DNA of 64,000 nt, from positions 62,001 to 126,000 of the forward strand of contig NZ_JXQM01000007.1 in NCBI RefSeq assembly GCF_000832065.1. Direction: 5' to 3'. Of this stretch, positions 56,841 through 64,000 are shown piece by piece. Made by a program: the position numbers and the translations under genes. Numbering within the stretch: the stretch's first letter is position 1; every line of letters starts with the position of its first letter. Source of the DNA: Nitrosospira sp. NpAV (GTDB taxonomy: Bacteria; Pseudomonadota; Gammaproteobacteria; Burkholderiales; Nitrosomonadaceae). The notes beneath the pieces were generated by a model. That model had not been told where the DNA came from. It worked only from the letters and a program-made list of their open reading frames with translations, and ran no database searches.

Positions 56841-57698
56841 TCAAAAGAGAATCGAAGGCAGGAAGGCGCCCGAAGGCTGGGTATAGAGCCCAAAGCTCAT
56901 CAACGTCATGGGCTGGACAATGCGAAGTCCGTGCTGCAAGCACCAGCGGAACAGCTCGCCATTGCGCGTGGGCAGGAGAAAGCCCGGCCCCGGGAAGTCT
57001 TTCGCAGCCCCAATGAGGGCCTTGAGGTCTTCATTGCTCTCCCCCACGGCATGCCCAAAGAACCCGATTAATGTGGCGTAACCGGTGATGCGACCGGCGT
57101 GTTCGACCACGGTGGCAGTGCCTTGTTGGATCGCTTGGCGCAGCTCGTGACCCCGATCATATCCATGGACGTTCTGACAAAGCCGATTGCAAGCCTCTTC
57201 ATCCCCAGCTTGCGCGGGACGCACGATGTAGCCTGGGATGTCGAGCTCCAGCGCCGGCCCCTGCAGGTTTGCCAGCGGCTCCCGTACCTCGAATCCCAGC
57301 TTGGTGTAGAGGGCCAGGGAGCGGTTATGATACGCGGCTTGCACCAGGCGCACTCCGGCGAACCGTTTCTGCCAGGCACGCGCCAATACGTCTTCCATCA
57401 GGCATCTGCCAACCGTGCTGTTTTGGACATCCGGGGCGACCGTTAGCGGACCGATACCCGCGATGACCGCATCTTCCCACAGGAAATTGCTGCCTATGAT
57501 CCGCCCCTCGCTCTCAGCTACCACCGAGTATACGTCAGGGCGTGACAACAGCGATGAAAAGAGGTCACATGCCACCTCGGTCGAGGGAAAATCCGACGGG
57601 AAATTATGTTGTCCGGATATCGTCCTGAATGCCTCGTAGCAGATCATTCCGCCCGCCTCCGCGTCTGCGAGACGGCCCGTTCGTATATTGAAATGCAT
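56841..57698 (-). CDS. GNAT-family N-acetyltransferase (two tandem domains)
   Basis: 285 residues. The first domain has the acetyl-CoA motif in GIGPLTVAPDVQNSTVGRCLMEDVL and the C-terminal RSLALYTKLGFEVREP; a second GNAT-like domain starts near residue 150 (YIVRPAQAGDEEAC) and is more degenerate. The acceptor substrate is unknown. GGAGT lies five bases before the ATG. It is a typical accessory gene between two tRNA genes with no operon partner. Confidence 0.8.
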   Translation of the reverse strand: MHFNIRTGRLADAEAGGMICYEAFRTISGQHNFPSDFPSTEVACDLFSSLLSRPDVYSVVAESEGRIIGSNFLWEDAVIAGIGPLTVAPDVQNSTVGRCLMEDVLARAWQKRFAGVRLVQAAYHNRSLALYTKLGFEVREPLANLQGPALELDIPGYIVRPAQAGDEEACNRLCQNVHGYDRGHELRQAIQQGTATVVEHAGRITGYATLIGFFGHAVGESNEDLKALIGAAKDFPGPGFLLPTRNGELFRWCLQHGLRIVQPMTLMSFGLYTQPSGAFLPSILF

Positions 57699-58003
57699 GT
57701 TTACTCCGCTCGAATAATTAATCTAAGGGGGGGATATAAGGGGATAGTAAATCAGAGGGAAAAATGATAACCATGCCTGGTTTCTACTTTGTAATTTAGA
57801 CACGGTCAGCACGACTTTGCAACCAGCGCTTGCAGTCGATTAGTGTGCGTTAAAGCACCTTTCCCCGGGTAGATAAAAAAATCCATCGCACATCATCCAT
57901 TCGAATTTCTCAACGGATGTGGTAGCATTCGCTACTATGAAGTTTGGTCAATACGAAGCCGAGATTCAAGCTTCTTGTTTCAGCCACACTCCTTGAAAAT
58001 TCC
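57699..58003. other. 305-base spacer before tRNA-Lys
   Basis: Contains the upstream region of the acetyltransferase gene and of tRNA-Lys. No coding frame of note. Confidence 0.45.
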
Positions 58004-58079
58004 GGGTCGTTAGCTCAGTTGGTAGAGCAGCGGACTCTTAATCCGTAGGTCGAGCGTTCGAGCCGCTCACGACCCACCA
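58004..58079 (+). tRNA. tRNA-Lys (anticodon CTT)
   Basis: 76-base cloverleaf with acceptor GGGTCGT/ACGACCC, D-arm GCTC/GAGC, anticodon loop CTCTTAA and T-loop GTTCGAGCC, encoded CCA at 58077-58079. The prophage genes start within 200 bases of its 3' end, so it is a candidate attachment site. Confidence 0.93.
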
Positions 58080-58254
58080 ATAATCAAAGAGTTATCCTTC
58101 CGATTCTCGGGAGTGTAACCCTTTTCTATTTTATGTAAGTGCAGGTGTAAGTAAATATTATGCGATCGCACATTAGAATTGGGCACGTGGGTGTAACTGC
58201 GCGCACCATTTGAGACTATTTTGCGCTTCATTTGAGACTGCCTGAAACGCTATT

Positions 58255-58656
58255 TTATTGATCCCAATTCTTCCATTCCTTGTTCCAGCTCTTCCAATGG
58301 TGCAAAATCTCATCCGCCTCTTCCTTACCTAGGCTGACCTCGTTGGCATCGCGCAATAATAGTTGAACGAATTTTTCAACACACCCTGGGTGGAACCATA
58401 TTTCGAGTGGTTCCGGTTCCGGTGTTGTTGGATTATGGCCATGCCACATGACCGCTGGTAGTTGTTGCAGGTCTCCGCAGCAATGGAAGCAACGCTTTCC
58501 GACCTCCTGGATAAATGGGCGGAAGCGTTCCGGAGAGAGCAGGGACTCCGCGTCGTTCTGTGATAGCCCCTGCGTCTGAACGGCATCTTCTACTTCCTGA
58601 CTTGTTTTACGATGCTTCTCGAAATTAAATTGAATGTGTTTAGAACGAACTAGCAT
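58255..58656 (-). CDS. hypothetical prophage protein with Cys/His cluster
   Basis: 133 residues, no family recognised. It holds RCFHCCGDLQQLPAVMWHGHN and WFHPGCVEKFVQLLL, a Cys/His set (CxHCC ... HPGC) that could bind a metal. AGGAGG nine bases before the ATG supports translation. It is the last minus-strand gene of the prophage before tRNA-Lys. Confidence 0.6.
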   Translation of the reverse strand: MLVRSKHIQFNFEKHRKTSQEVEDAVQTQGLSQNDAESLLSPERFRPFIQEVGKRCFHCCGDLQQLPAVMWHGHNPTTPEPEPLEIWFHPGCVEKFVQLLLRDANEVSLGKEEADEILHHWKSWNKEWKNWDQ

Positions 58657-58687
58657 TGGGCATTTCCTCCTCGCCCAGCATTCTAGA

Positions 58688-59452
58688 TTATTTCCAGTTC
58701 CTTATGATTAATTCTGAACGCCTGCCCCGCCCCTGAGTACCACCAACGGTATAATTGATGTCTACCGATTCCGTTGTTAGACCGCTAAACGCTTTGCGCA
58801 TTTCAGGGATATCGTTGACGCTTACAATCATTTTTCCTCTGATCGATCGGGCCAGATCAGCCATTTGATCGTATTGCTCCAGGCCGAAATCAACCCCATA
58901 TCCTTCAGTGCCCCAGTAGGGAGGATCACAATAAAATAAGGTATGGGGGCGATCATATCGGCGCATACATTCCTGCCAGTTCACGTGTTCTATGTATGTG
59001 CGTGCCAACCGCAGATGCGCCTGGCTTAAATCCTCCTCCAACCTCAGTAAGTTTAGCCTTGGTGGACAAGTAGTAGCTGTGCCAAAGCTCTGGCTTTCCA
59101 CCCTTCCGCCGAAAGCAAGCTTTTGAAGATAAAAGAACCGCGCCGCGCGCTGGACATCGGTCAACGTTTCCGTTGGGGTAATTTGCGTCCACTTGTAAAT
59201 TTCACGGCTGGTTAACGCCCATTTGAATTGCCGGACAAATTCCTCCAAATGGTATTTAACTATTCGGTACAAATTGACCAGCTCGCCATTGATATCATTC
59301 AATACTTCGACCGGCGCTGGGGCTTTACGAAAATACAGTGCAGCCGCTCCTGCGAACGGCTCTACATAACATTCATGGTCTGGGAATAGCGGGATAATCT
59401 TGTTTGCCAGGCGTCGTTTCCCGCCGATCCAGGGAATAATAGGGTTGTGCAT
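58688..59452 (-). CDS. DNA adenine methylase (D12 class, phage Dam)
   Basis: SAM-dependent N6-adenine methyltransferase. From ATG 59452 it has 254 residues with the SAM motif PIIPWIGGKRRLANKI, VEPFAGAAALYFRK and the catalytic DPPYWGT, and a C-terminal SVNDIPEMRKAF block. The frame could start at 59527, but homology starts at the internal ATG, which has AAGG nine bases upstream. Phage Dam proteins often shield phage DNA from host restriction. The recognition site is unknown. Confidence 0.9.
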   Translation of the reverse strand: MHNPIIPWIGGKRRLANKIIPLFPDHECYVEPFAGAAALYFRKAPAPVEVLNDINGELVNLYRIVKYHLEEFVRQFKWALTSREIYKWTQITPTETLTDVQRAARFFYLQKLAFGGRVESQSFGTATTCPPRLNLLRLEEDLSQAHLRLARTYIEHVNWQECMRRYDRPHTLFYCDPPYWGTEGYGVDFGLEQYDQMADLARSIRGKMIVSVNDIPEMRKAFSGLTTESVDINYTVGGTQGRGRRSELIIRNWK

Positions 59453-59548
59453 TACGTGAGCCTTATAAATGGTTATGCTAGACTCCGATTGCCGCGTACG
59501 TGGCAGGGAGCCTTGGCTATGGCTCACAGCTATATTCTGTGGGTTATG

Positions 59549-59584
59549 GCGACCGGGATCATGTTAGCGCATGATTCCGGTCGC
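59549..59584. repeat. long hairpin between the Dam and small membrane protein genes
   Basis: A 15-base inverted repeat, GCGACCGGGATCATG (59549-59563) and CATGATTCCGGTCGC (59570-59584), with one G-T mismatch and a six-base loop. No T-run follows on either side, so it may be a factor-dependent terminator, an mRNA-stabilising element or a protein-binding site. Confidence 0.65.
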
Positions 59585-59618
59585 TCTCTCATCTGTGTAA
59601 TCTATACGCAGATGGTGA

Positions 59619-59846
59619 TCAGCCAAACAGGCTCTTCGCTGCCCAGCCTATCAATCCGCCAACCGTCAGCATCGCCATCGAGATACCTATCACGATAGGA
59701 GCGGAGTAACTCGATTGCTCGATCGCATTCAATCCTCTGTCTACAACAGCATCGGCCTGCTGATTCAGATTTTTGGCCTCGGTTAATGCGGCGGTCAGCG
59801 TATCTTGAAGTGCTTTTATTTGAGCTTTCACATCTTCAACGTTCAT
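59619..59846 (-). CDS. small prophage membrane protein with coiled-coil N-terminus
   Basis: 75 residues. A helical, Gln/Ala-rich N-terminal half (VKAQIKALQDTLTAALTEAK) is followed by one membrane segment near the C-terminus (APIVIGISMAMLTVGGLIGW). AAGGAG is seven bases upstream of the ATG. It resembles YqjD/DUF883-type proteins in layout only. Between Dam and another membrane protein gene; a lysis-related role is possible but not shown. Confidence 0.6.
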   Translation of the reverse strand: MNVEDVKAQIKALQDTLTAALTEAKNLNQQADAVVDRGLNAIEQSSYSAPIVIGISMAMLTVGGLIGWAAKSLFG

Positions 59847-59890
59847 GGTCTATCTCCTTCGTCTGTGGTTAAAAGTGATGCCCTTGACTT

Positions 59891-60154
59891 TCATGCTGCG
59901 TAAAAAATAACTGTTAATAGCAGGGAAGCCAGCCCCCAAAAGAACAGATCCTGCCTCCCCAGGGCGCGCCAGTCCCAATTATGTTGTTCCAGCTCGCGAA
60001 CAATCCCTCCGACGAAAGACAGAACCCCGGCGCCCCAGGCCGGAATAGGCAGCAGAATCAATATCCACAAAATTCCTGAGTAACCCATGTGGAGAAATTG
60101 ATAGCCAATCTCTACCCATAACGGTCGCCCTGGCTTGAGAGAAAAAATTACCAT
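59891..60154 (-). CDS. prophage membrane protein, possible holin-like
   Basis: 87 residues with two membrane segments (YSGILWILILLPIPAWGAGVLSFV is the first, about 29-52, and DLFFWGLASLLLTVIFY the second, about 69-85). Its place among late prophage genes suggests a holin or superinfection function, but no endolysin gene is adjacent. Its start overlaps the end of the tail-fibre-assembly-like gene by seven bases. Confidence 0.55.
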   Translation of the reverse strand: MVIFSLKPGRPLWVEIGYQFLHMGYSGILWILILLPIPAWGAGVLSFVGGIVRELEQHNWDWRALGRQDLFFWGLASLLLTVIFYAA

Positions 60155-60729
60155 TGGATTGCGTCCAGTTGTTGCTGAGTGGGAGTCACACCCAGCGCCT
60201 CGATCTGATCGCGCAGGCCCTGTGCCTTCCCGGTTAGTTCACCGTGAATCGGAGAAAACAGAGCGGCTTTTGCGAGGATCTTAGCAACGAAGGCGGCCTT
60301 AGTGATCCCGCGCCCTATTACCGCCCCATCGATCCAGGGTGTGGGCATGTCATTATTCAACTCCCATGCGCGCGCCTCTTCTTCCTGCTTTGGCCAGCTT
60401 TTTACCTCCTCCTCCGGGTAGTCGGCAGTTACCACTTTTACAGCCGATTGATAGTCCCCATTAATGCGTGCCAATGCGGCGGATATCATCTGCGCAGTGG
60501 TCGGAGGCGCAGGCGGCTGTGGTGCGGCCGCGATCCATAAATCGATGAATGGCTGAAAGGGATCGATGTCACCCAATAGGGTGTTGGCCGTATCGTCATA
60601 CTCGACATGCCCTTGGGTGCCATCCCATTGCACCACCCTGACTCCCTCAAATAGGGCAGAGAGGTCTACCTGACGAAATACGCCGCCAACTCCAACAACG
60701 CCATCGTCTCGAATAATCGTTACTCGCAT
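60148..60729 (-). CDS. phage tail-fibre assembly-like protein (DUF4376-like)
   Basis: 193 residues. The N-terminal part RVVQWDGTQGHVEYDD and the proline-rich linker QPPAPPTTAQ, followed by the helical AALARINGDYQSAV and the C-terminal GVTPTQQQLDAIQW, have the layout of small proteins encoded after tail fibres. AAGGAG precedes ATG 60729. It overlaps the preceding gene by ten bases. Function by position. Confidence 0.6.
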   Translation of the reverse strand: MRVTIIRDDGVVGVGGVFRQVDLSALFEGVRVVQWDGTQGHVEYDDTANTLLGDIDPFQPFIDLWIAAAPQPPAPPTTAQMISAALARINGDYQSAVKVVTADYPEEEVKSWPKQEEEARAWELNNDMPTPWIDGAVIGRGITKAAFVAKILAKAALFSPIHGELTGKAQGLRDQIEALGVTPTQQQLDAIQW

Positions 60730-61103
60730 AGTTTCTCCTTTGAAATTGCCATTGGAATGTAAAGGGGTGGGTGTGAGTTAGCCACCATCATTGGATTATG
60801 GATATGCGGTGAATTGTTGAGTGTGGCAAAAGATTGGCGGTTTCTTTCACCCTCTTTCACCATTTCATTGCGGAACGACTCGGTGGCCGCCACCCCCTTG
60901 CGTGACTCGTTGGCCGTGTTAATCATCAGCGTTGGCATCCAGGCAATTGCGCACCCAAAATCCTCGACCTCTTTGCCGGTATTGGTATCAACTCCGGCAA
61001 CCTTTATGTACCAAGGGCAGCGAGCGATATACTGCTTGCCGCCATCAGTTTTAACGTCTTCACACTTGGCACCGAGTGGACAGTCTGCTTGTCTTATATC
61101 CAT
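60720..61103 (-). CDS. hypothetical prophage protein, cysteine-containing
   Basis: 127 residues with cysteines in DCPLGAKCEDV, ARCPWYIKV and FGCAIAW, and a C-terminal half that is polar. Phage tail-region proteins with this N-terminal pattern are known but not characterised. It overlaps the tail fibre gene at its start by one base. Confidence 0.6.
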   Translation of the reverse strand: MDIRQADCPLGAKCEDVKTDGGKQYIARCPWYIKVAGVDTNTGKEVEDFGCAIAWMPTLMINTANESRKGVAATESFRNEMVKEGERNRQSFATLNNSPHIHNPMMVANSHPPLYIPMAISKEKLCE

Positions 61104-61732
61104 TAGTTTTTGCTCGCCAGAATCATGTCAATATATTGCACTGCCAGATTTATGGCAGTACCGGTAAAAGTGTGATTGTGTGAACCACCACTACCTCCGT
61201 CAGTAGCGGTGCCTGGCGAAGCTGAGGGCGAACCTCCAGAGCCGCCACTTGGATTCGATCCCGCGCCGCCGGTGTTATACACGTTAAATGCATGAGGATG
61301 CGGTGGCGTTTGGGCCGTTGTCAGCGTGGTCGCACTATTCGAGCCATTCACTGCCTGAGACGCAAAAGCGGTGGTAAACGCGACTGAACCACCCGAACCA
61401 CCTCCAGGACCGCTGACAATTCTCAACGCCTTATTGTTGTGCGTAGTGATCTGTGTCCAGCCTATCGGCGCCGCTGCTTGAAAAAATAACAACTTGGTTC
61501 CGATATCAAAATTCGATAACTCCAAAGCTTCTTTAAGCTGAGTTCTGCTACCAGGGTCGAGTGCCATTCCTGCACCCTCGATTACATTCGCAATTTCTTC
61601 CTGTATGGCATTGAAGATCGCGGCGTTGAGATCTGTTGGGGCGATCCCGAGCGATTGATTTCCATCTTTGAAGCCATGTTTGCCAGCCCCGAAAAGGTCA
61701 ACAGCCTTGGTTGCGGTGTCAATTCGTTGCAT
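61103..61732 (-). CDS. phage tail fibre / collar protein
   Basis: 209 residues. The N-terminal part (QRIDTATKAVDLFGAGKHGF, DLNAAIFNAIQEEIANVIE) is the tail-attachment region seen in Mu- and P2-type fibres; the middle WTQITTHNNKALRIVSGPGG is a tail-collar motif; a Gly/Ser-rich flexible part (SGGSPSASPGTATDGGSGGS) precedes the C-terminal HNHTFTGTAINLAVQYIDMILASKN-like end typical of collar domains. It is short for a receptor-binding fibre, and no larger fibre gene lies nearby. AAGGAG precedes ATG 61732. Confidence 0.8.
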   Translation of the reverse strand: MQRIDTATKAVDLFGAGKHGFKDGNQSLGIAPTDLNAAIFNAIQEEIANVIEGAGMALDPGSRTQLKEALELSNFDIGTKLLFFQAAAPIGWTQITTHNNKALRIVSGPGGGSGGSVAFTTAFASQAVNGSNSATTLTTAQTPPHPHAFNVYNTGGAGSNPSGGSGGSPSASPGTATDGGSGGSHNHTFTGTAINLAVQYIDMILASKN

Positions 61733-61741
61733 TCTTTCTCC

Positions 61742-62329
61742 TTACACGTAAGCGAAAATAGCCGTGGTATGCGCTGGCTTAAAGTGATTGATCCGGCACT
61801 CGATAACCTCATCGCCCCACGCTTGGAGCGCATCATTACAGGTACTGTTACAGTTCATGACTATTGCGCCGCCAAGTGATGGCAGATTGATCCTCCAGGC
61901 AAACCGATCCGCCTCAGATGCCACTGCATCATTGCAATCATCGTTGCAATTCATCGGCCTGAATTCGTCAATCGTTGCGCCAGGGTAACCGAGCGCAGCG
62001 GCTATATTGATAAAGTATTGTCTGCTCTGGCCACCCAGGCTGGTCAGCTTAGAAACCAGTGCGGCACGCCGCTGCTCGACGGTCTGACCAGCGGTAAGGC
62101 AGGTATCAGGCAAACCGGCAATCCGTTCCCAATCGGTTAATAGATCCGATGTATTTCGCGGATCTGCCTCGTTGATCAGATCCTCGCCACGCCGGTCCAC
62201 GCGGGCAAATTCCTCGGCCAAGGCCGCCAACAGCTGAGTAAGTGTCGCCTCGGCGTCGCGCGGCCATGCCTGGCCTTGCGGTAGCAACGATTGCAGCTGA
62301 CGTAGATAATCGTTGGCTGTCATGCCCAT
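61742..62329 (-). CDS. YmfQ family phage tail protein (Mu gp48-like)
   Basis: 195 residues. YLRQLQSLLPQGQAWPRD at the start, a DWERIAGLPD block and TLGGQSRQYF-like KLTSLGGQSRQYFINIAAAL are those of DUF2313 baseplate wedge proteins (Mu gp48). The C-terminal part has CNDDCNDA and CNSTCNDA, a repeated Cys motif, as in relatives. Overlaps the baseplate J gene by ten bases. Confidence 0.88.
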   Translation of the reverse strand: MGMTANDYLRQLQSLLPQGQAWPRDAEATLTQLLAALAEEFARVDRRGEDLINEADPRNTSDLLTDWERIAGLPDTCLTAGQTVEQRRAALVSKLTSLGGQSRQYFINIAAALGYPGATIDEFRPMNCNDDCNDAVASEADRFAWRINLPSLGGAIVMNCNSTCNDALQAWGDEVIECRINHFKPAHTTAIFAYV

Positions 62330-63375
62330 ATGATTGTTCCCATCGTCGCCATCTGGCCGGTGGCGTGTGTTACGTCCGCATTCGGCACAGTCATCGTGTA
62401 ATTATTTTCGCCTGCTGCGATACTGATCGCCTGGCGAATATGCGAGAGCAGGATTGTGCCGCCCGGCTCGGCTTCGCGGAGCAACAGATCGGCAAGCTCG
62501 GCCTCAATGGCATCCTTGACCGCTGCTGTATTCGGTGTCGCTGCGATGGTGAAATTTAGCGCCACCGCTACCGGGGCTGTGACCATGACAGCGGCCGTTA
62601 CCGGACGGCGGGCATCAATATAGTCTTGCACCGCCGCGACCTCTCCCGCGTCTGGAATGATGCTTACATCGTCATCGCGTACAAAGCGCACAGCGACGGT
62701 GCCAGGCCCCAGCTCCTGCGGGTACACCCATGCACGGGTCACACCAGCAACCTCAAGTGTCCAGGCGATATAGTCATAATCCGCACCGCCATGTGGCGGC
62801 TGCTGGATGCGGGCAATCAACCGGGCGCGAAGACTGGCGTCCGCCTCGGTATCGGACCCTTGAGAAAGCCCTCCAGTGGCAACGGTGGCCGAACCGTTAA
62901 TTCCGGCAATCGGCACCACCATAGTTAACGCGGTAGCGGCATCTGTATTACCTGCCGCACCCGCCACCGAGGCGGTCACGGCAACGGTAGCGGTTCCTGA
63001 TGATATGGTGGCATCGGCATCAGTGGTAAATTCCGCCGCATCCGCGCGCTGCATCACTGTACCCGCCGGAATGAGTGTGGCATTCGTGCCGGTGAACGCG
63101 ACATTGCCAACCGCTGGTGTGGCAACCTTGCGCGGTTGTGTAAGCCAAATTGTCGACCAGCGGTCGAGTATTTCCGCTTCGGCTGTGTCGTAAATAACCT
63201 GCCTGGCCAGCCAATCAAGATAACCATACAACCCATGCACTGCACCGGCATGCACGCGTGAAAGTACGTTTAAGTTGGAACGACGTAGCCGGGCATCGAC
63301 GCCTGGCAGGCGTGCTTCGATATCGTTGATCGAACGCTCTATCAGATCGGCAAGTGCTGGGCGGGAGAATGGCAT
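62320..63375 (-). CDS. baseplate J/gp47 family protein
   Basis: 351 residues. Main baseplate wedge protein of contractile tails. Diagnostic blocks: PFSRPALADLIERSINDIEA at the start, HGLYGYLDWLARQ, FTGTNATLIPAGTVMQRAD, SQGSDTEADASLRARLIARIQ, PPHGGADYDYIAWTLEVAGV and DYIDARRPVTA. Family length and order of genes (gp46-gp47-gp48) match Mu. One base separates it from the gp46-like gene. Confidence 0.93.
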   Translation of the reverse strand: MPFSRPALADLIERSINDIEARLPGVDARLRRSNLNVLSRVHAGAVHGLYGYLDWLARQVIYDTAEAEILDRWSTIWLTQPRKVATPAVGNVAFTGTNATLIPAGTVMQRADAAEFTTDADATISSGTATVAVTASVAGAAGNTDAATALTMVVPIAGINGSATVATGGLSQGSDTEADASLRARLIARIQQPPHGGADYDYIAWTLEVAGVTRAWVYPQELGPGTVAVRFVRDDDVSIIPDAGEVAAVQDYIDARRPVTAAVMVTAPVAVALNFTIAATPNTAAVKDAIEAELADLLLREAEPGGTILLSHIRQAISIAAGENNYTMTVPNADVTHATGQMATMGTIIWA

Positions 63376-63828
63376 TTATGCGGCCTTCCAGAAATTCTCA
63401 AAGCGGTATTTCGCAACGGTGCTATCAGGCCGAATGATCTCGATGTATATACCTAGCACACCCATGCGCACGATTGCGGTGGTGATATTCACTGCCTTTG
63501 CCACGCCATCCTCAACCAGCCAGTCAAGTGCCTCCTGGGCATATTCGCGGGCACGGATTACCACAGATTGCAGTTGTTTTTCCCGATGCAGCAACCACAA
63601 CCGGCTACCGATCTTGTCCGCTGGCACATCGGCAAACATGTCCGCCCACCAGCCACGCCTATCGGCCGTGGCATCGGGGATGATATCGCCAGACTCGGCT
63701 TGACGATCCGTAAAGAGCGAAAGGATCACAGCCGTTTCCAATCCGTCGTCTGCGGTCAGGCCAAGGGCATCTATGGCATAATCGGCACCCTGCTCGAAGC
63801 CGAAAAAGAGAGTCTTAACGTCGCTCAT
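63376..63828 (-). CDS. phage GP46 family baseplate protein
   Basis: 150 residues; SLFTDRQAESGDIIPD, RRGWWADMFAD, KIGSRLWLLHREKQLQ and REYAQEALDWLVEDGVA are conserved in Mu gp46 proteins. Its ATG overlaps the stop of the upstream gp45-like gene by four bases. Structural baseplate protein of the contractile tail. Confidence 0.93.
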   Translation of the reverse strand: MSDVKTLFFGFEQGADYAIDALGLTADDGLETAVILSLFTDRQAESGDIIPDATADRRGWWADMFADVPADKIGSRLWLLHREKQLQSVVIRAREYAQEALDWLVEDGVAKAVNITTAIVRMGVLGIYIEIIRPDSTVAKYRFENFWKAA

Positions 63829-64000
63829 GGCTGAAAGCTTTTGATATCGCCGGTGACTTCAAGCAGGGGTGTCACCATTCGCACTTTGGTGCTCGCGGTC
63901 ACCTCAATCACCCCCCCGCGCTGCATTACAATCTTATCGCCTTGGTCCGTATAAATCGCCACCTCGCCGGGTTGCAGCCCCTTGAGCCGGTAGCGCCGGT
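63825..64000 (-). CDS. phage baseplate assembly protein V, Mu gp45-like (C-terminal part)
   Basis: The frame enters from beyond the window and ends at 63825 with RYRLKGLQPGEVAIYTDQGD and KIVMQRGGVIEV, a short Thr/Val-rich strand region and KSFQP. This is the C-terminal region of Mu gp45-type central spike/baseplate V proteins. The rest lies outside the window. Confidence 0.82.
   Translation of the reverse strand, partial: RRYRLKGLQPGEVAIYTDQGDKIVMQRGGVIEVTASTKVRMVTPLLEVTGDIKSFQP

Larger units (their letters stand above)
58081..64000 (-). mobile_element. prophage late region with Mu-type tail module (continues beyond window)
   Basis: A continuous minus-strand run from gp45-like through gp46, gp47, gp48, tail fibre, small proteins and Dam. 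The left edge lies near tRNA-Lys(CTT). No integrase, transposase (MuA), terminase or capsid genes are seen; they would lie beyond 64000. A Mu-like tail does not imply Mu-like transposition. Confidence 0.85.

Overview
The window looks like a betaproteobacterial chromosome, most likely an ammonia-oxidiser-type Nitrosomonadales member close to Nitrosospira. This rests on recalled gene order and protein resemblance (kdsC-lptCAB-rpoN-hpf-hprK-rapZ, thiS-thiG, trxC-gmk-rpoZ-spoT, amgK-murU, dusB-fis-purH-purD-hemF); no database search was possible. Most of the window is densely packed housekeeping DNA.

Layout. 1-22.9 kb is core: the end of an acyl-CoA dehydrogenase, a BON lipoprotein, miaA, a YajD-like HNH protein, a DAHP-synthase-like protein with an altered active-site motif, a BtuF-like binding protein, ispH, the LPS block kdsC-lptC-lptA-lptB, rpoN-hpf-hprK-rapZ, ubiX, 5-formyl-THF cyclo-ligase, mutY, a short AsmA protein, tRNA-Gly(CCC), thiS-thiG, trmB, hemW, rdgB-rph and yicC.

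22.9-30.7 kb is an A/T-richer accessory island lying between yicC and the trxC-gmk-rpoZ-spoT run. An imperfect ~100 bp repeat that includes the yicC terminator occurs three times: directly after yicC, inside the island, and near its far end. The island carries decayed genes (a frameshifted HNH protein, an IS21-family istA remnant), a glycosyltransferase, a tiny collagen-like lipoprotein, and a compact minus-strand operon. That operon encodes a polysaccharide pyruvyl transferase, a QueC-like PP-loop protein, an unannotated 50-residue CCxxC protein and a Mur-ligase-like enzyme with a cysteine-rich tail. It is the best candidate here for an undescribed pathway.

30.7-55 kb is core again: trxC, gmk, rpoZ, spoT, a DUF1801 protein, metH, a large amine oxidase, a cytosine-deaminase-like amidohydrolase, comM, ubiK, amgK-murU (cell-wall sugar recycling), pepP, ubiH, dusB-fis, purH, purD and hemF. 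55-58 kb, between tRNA-Ala(CGC) and tRNA-Lys(CTT), is a scrap yard: an Ala/Gly/Ser-rich membrane-anchored protein, a small lipoprotein with a TTG start, a two-domain acetyltransferase, and remnants of an antitoxin and an unknown gene. From about 58.2 kb to the window end lies the late end of a prophage with a Mu-type baseplate and tail module (gp45-gp48 homologues, tail fibre, small membrane proteins, Dam methylase), read on the minus strand and abutting tRNA-Lys.
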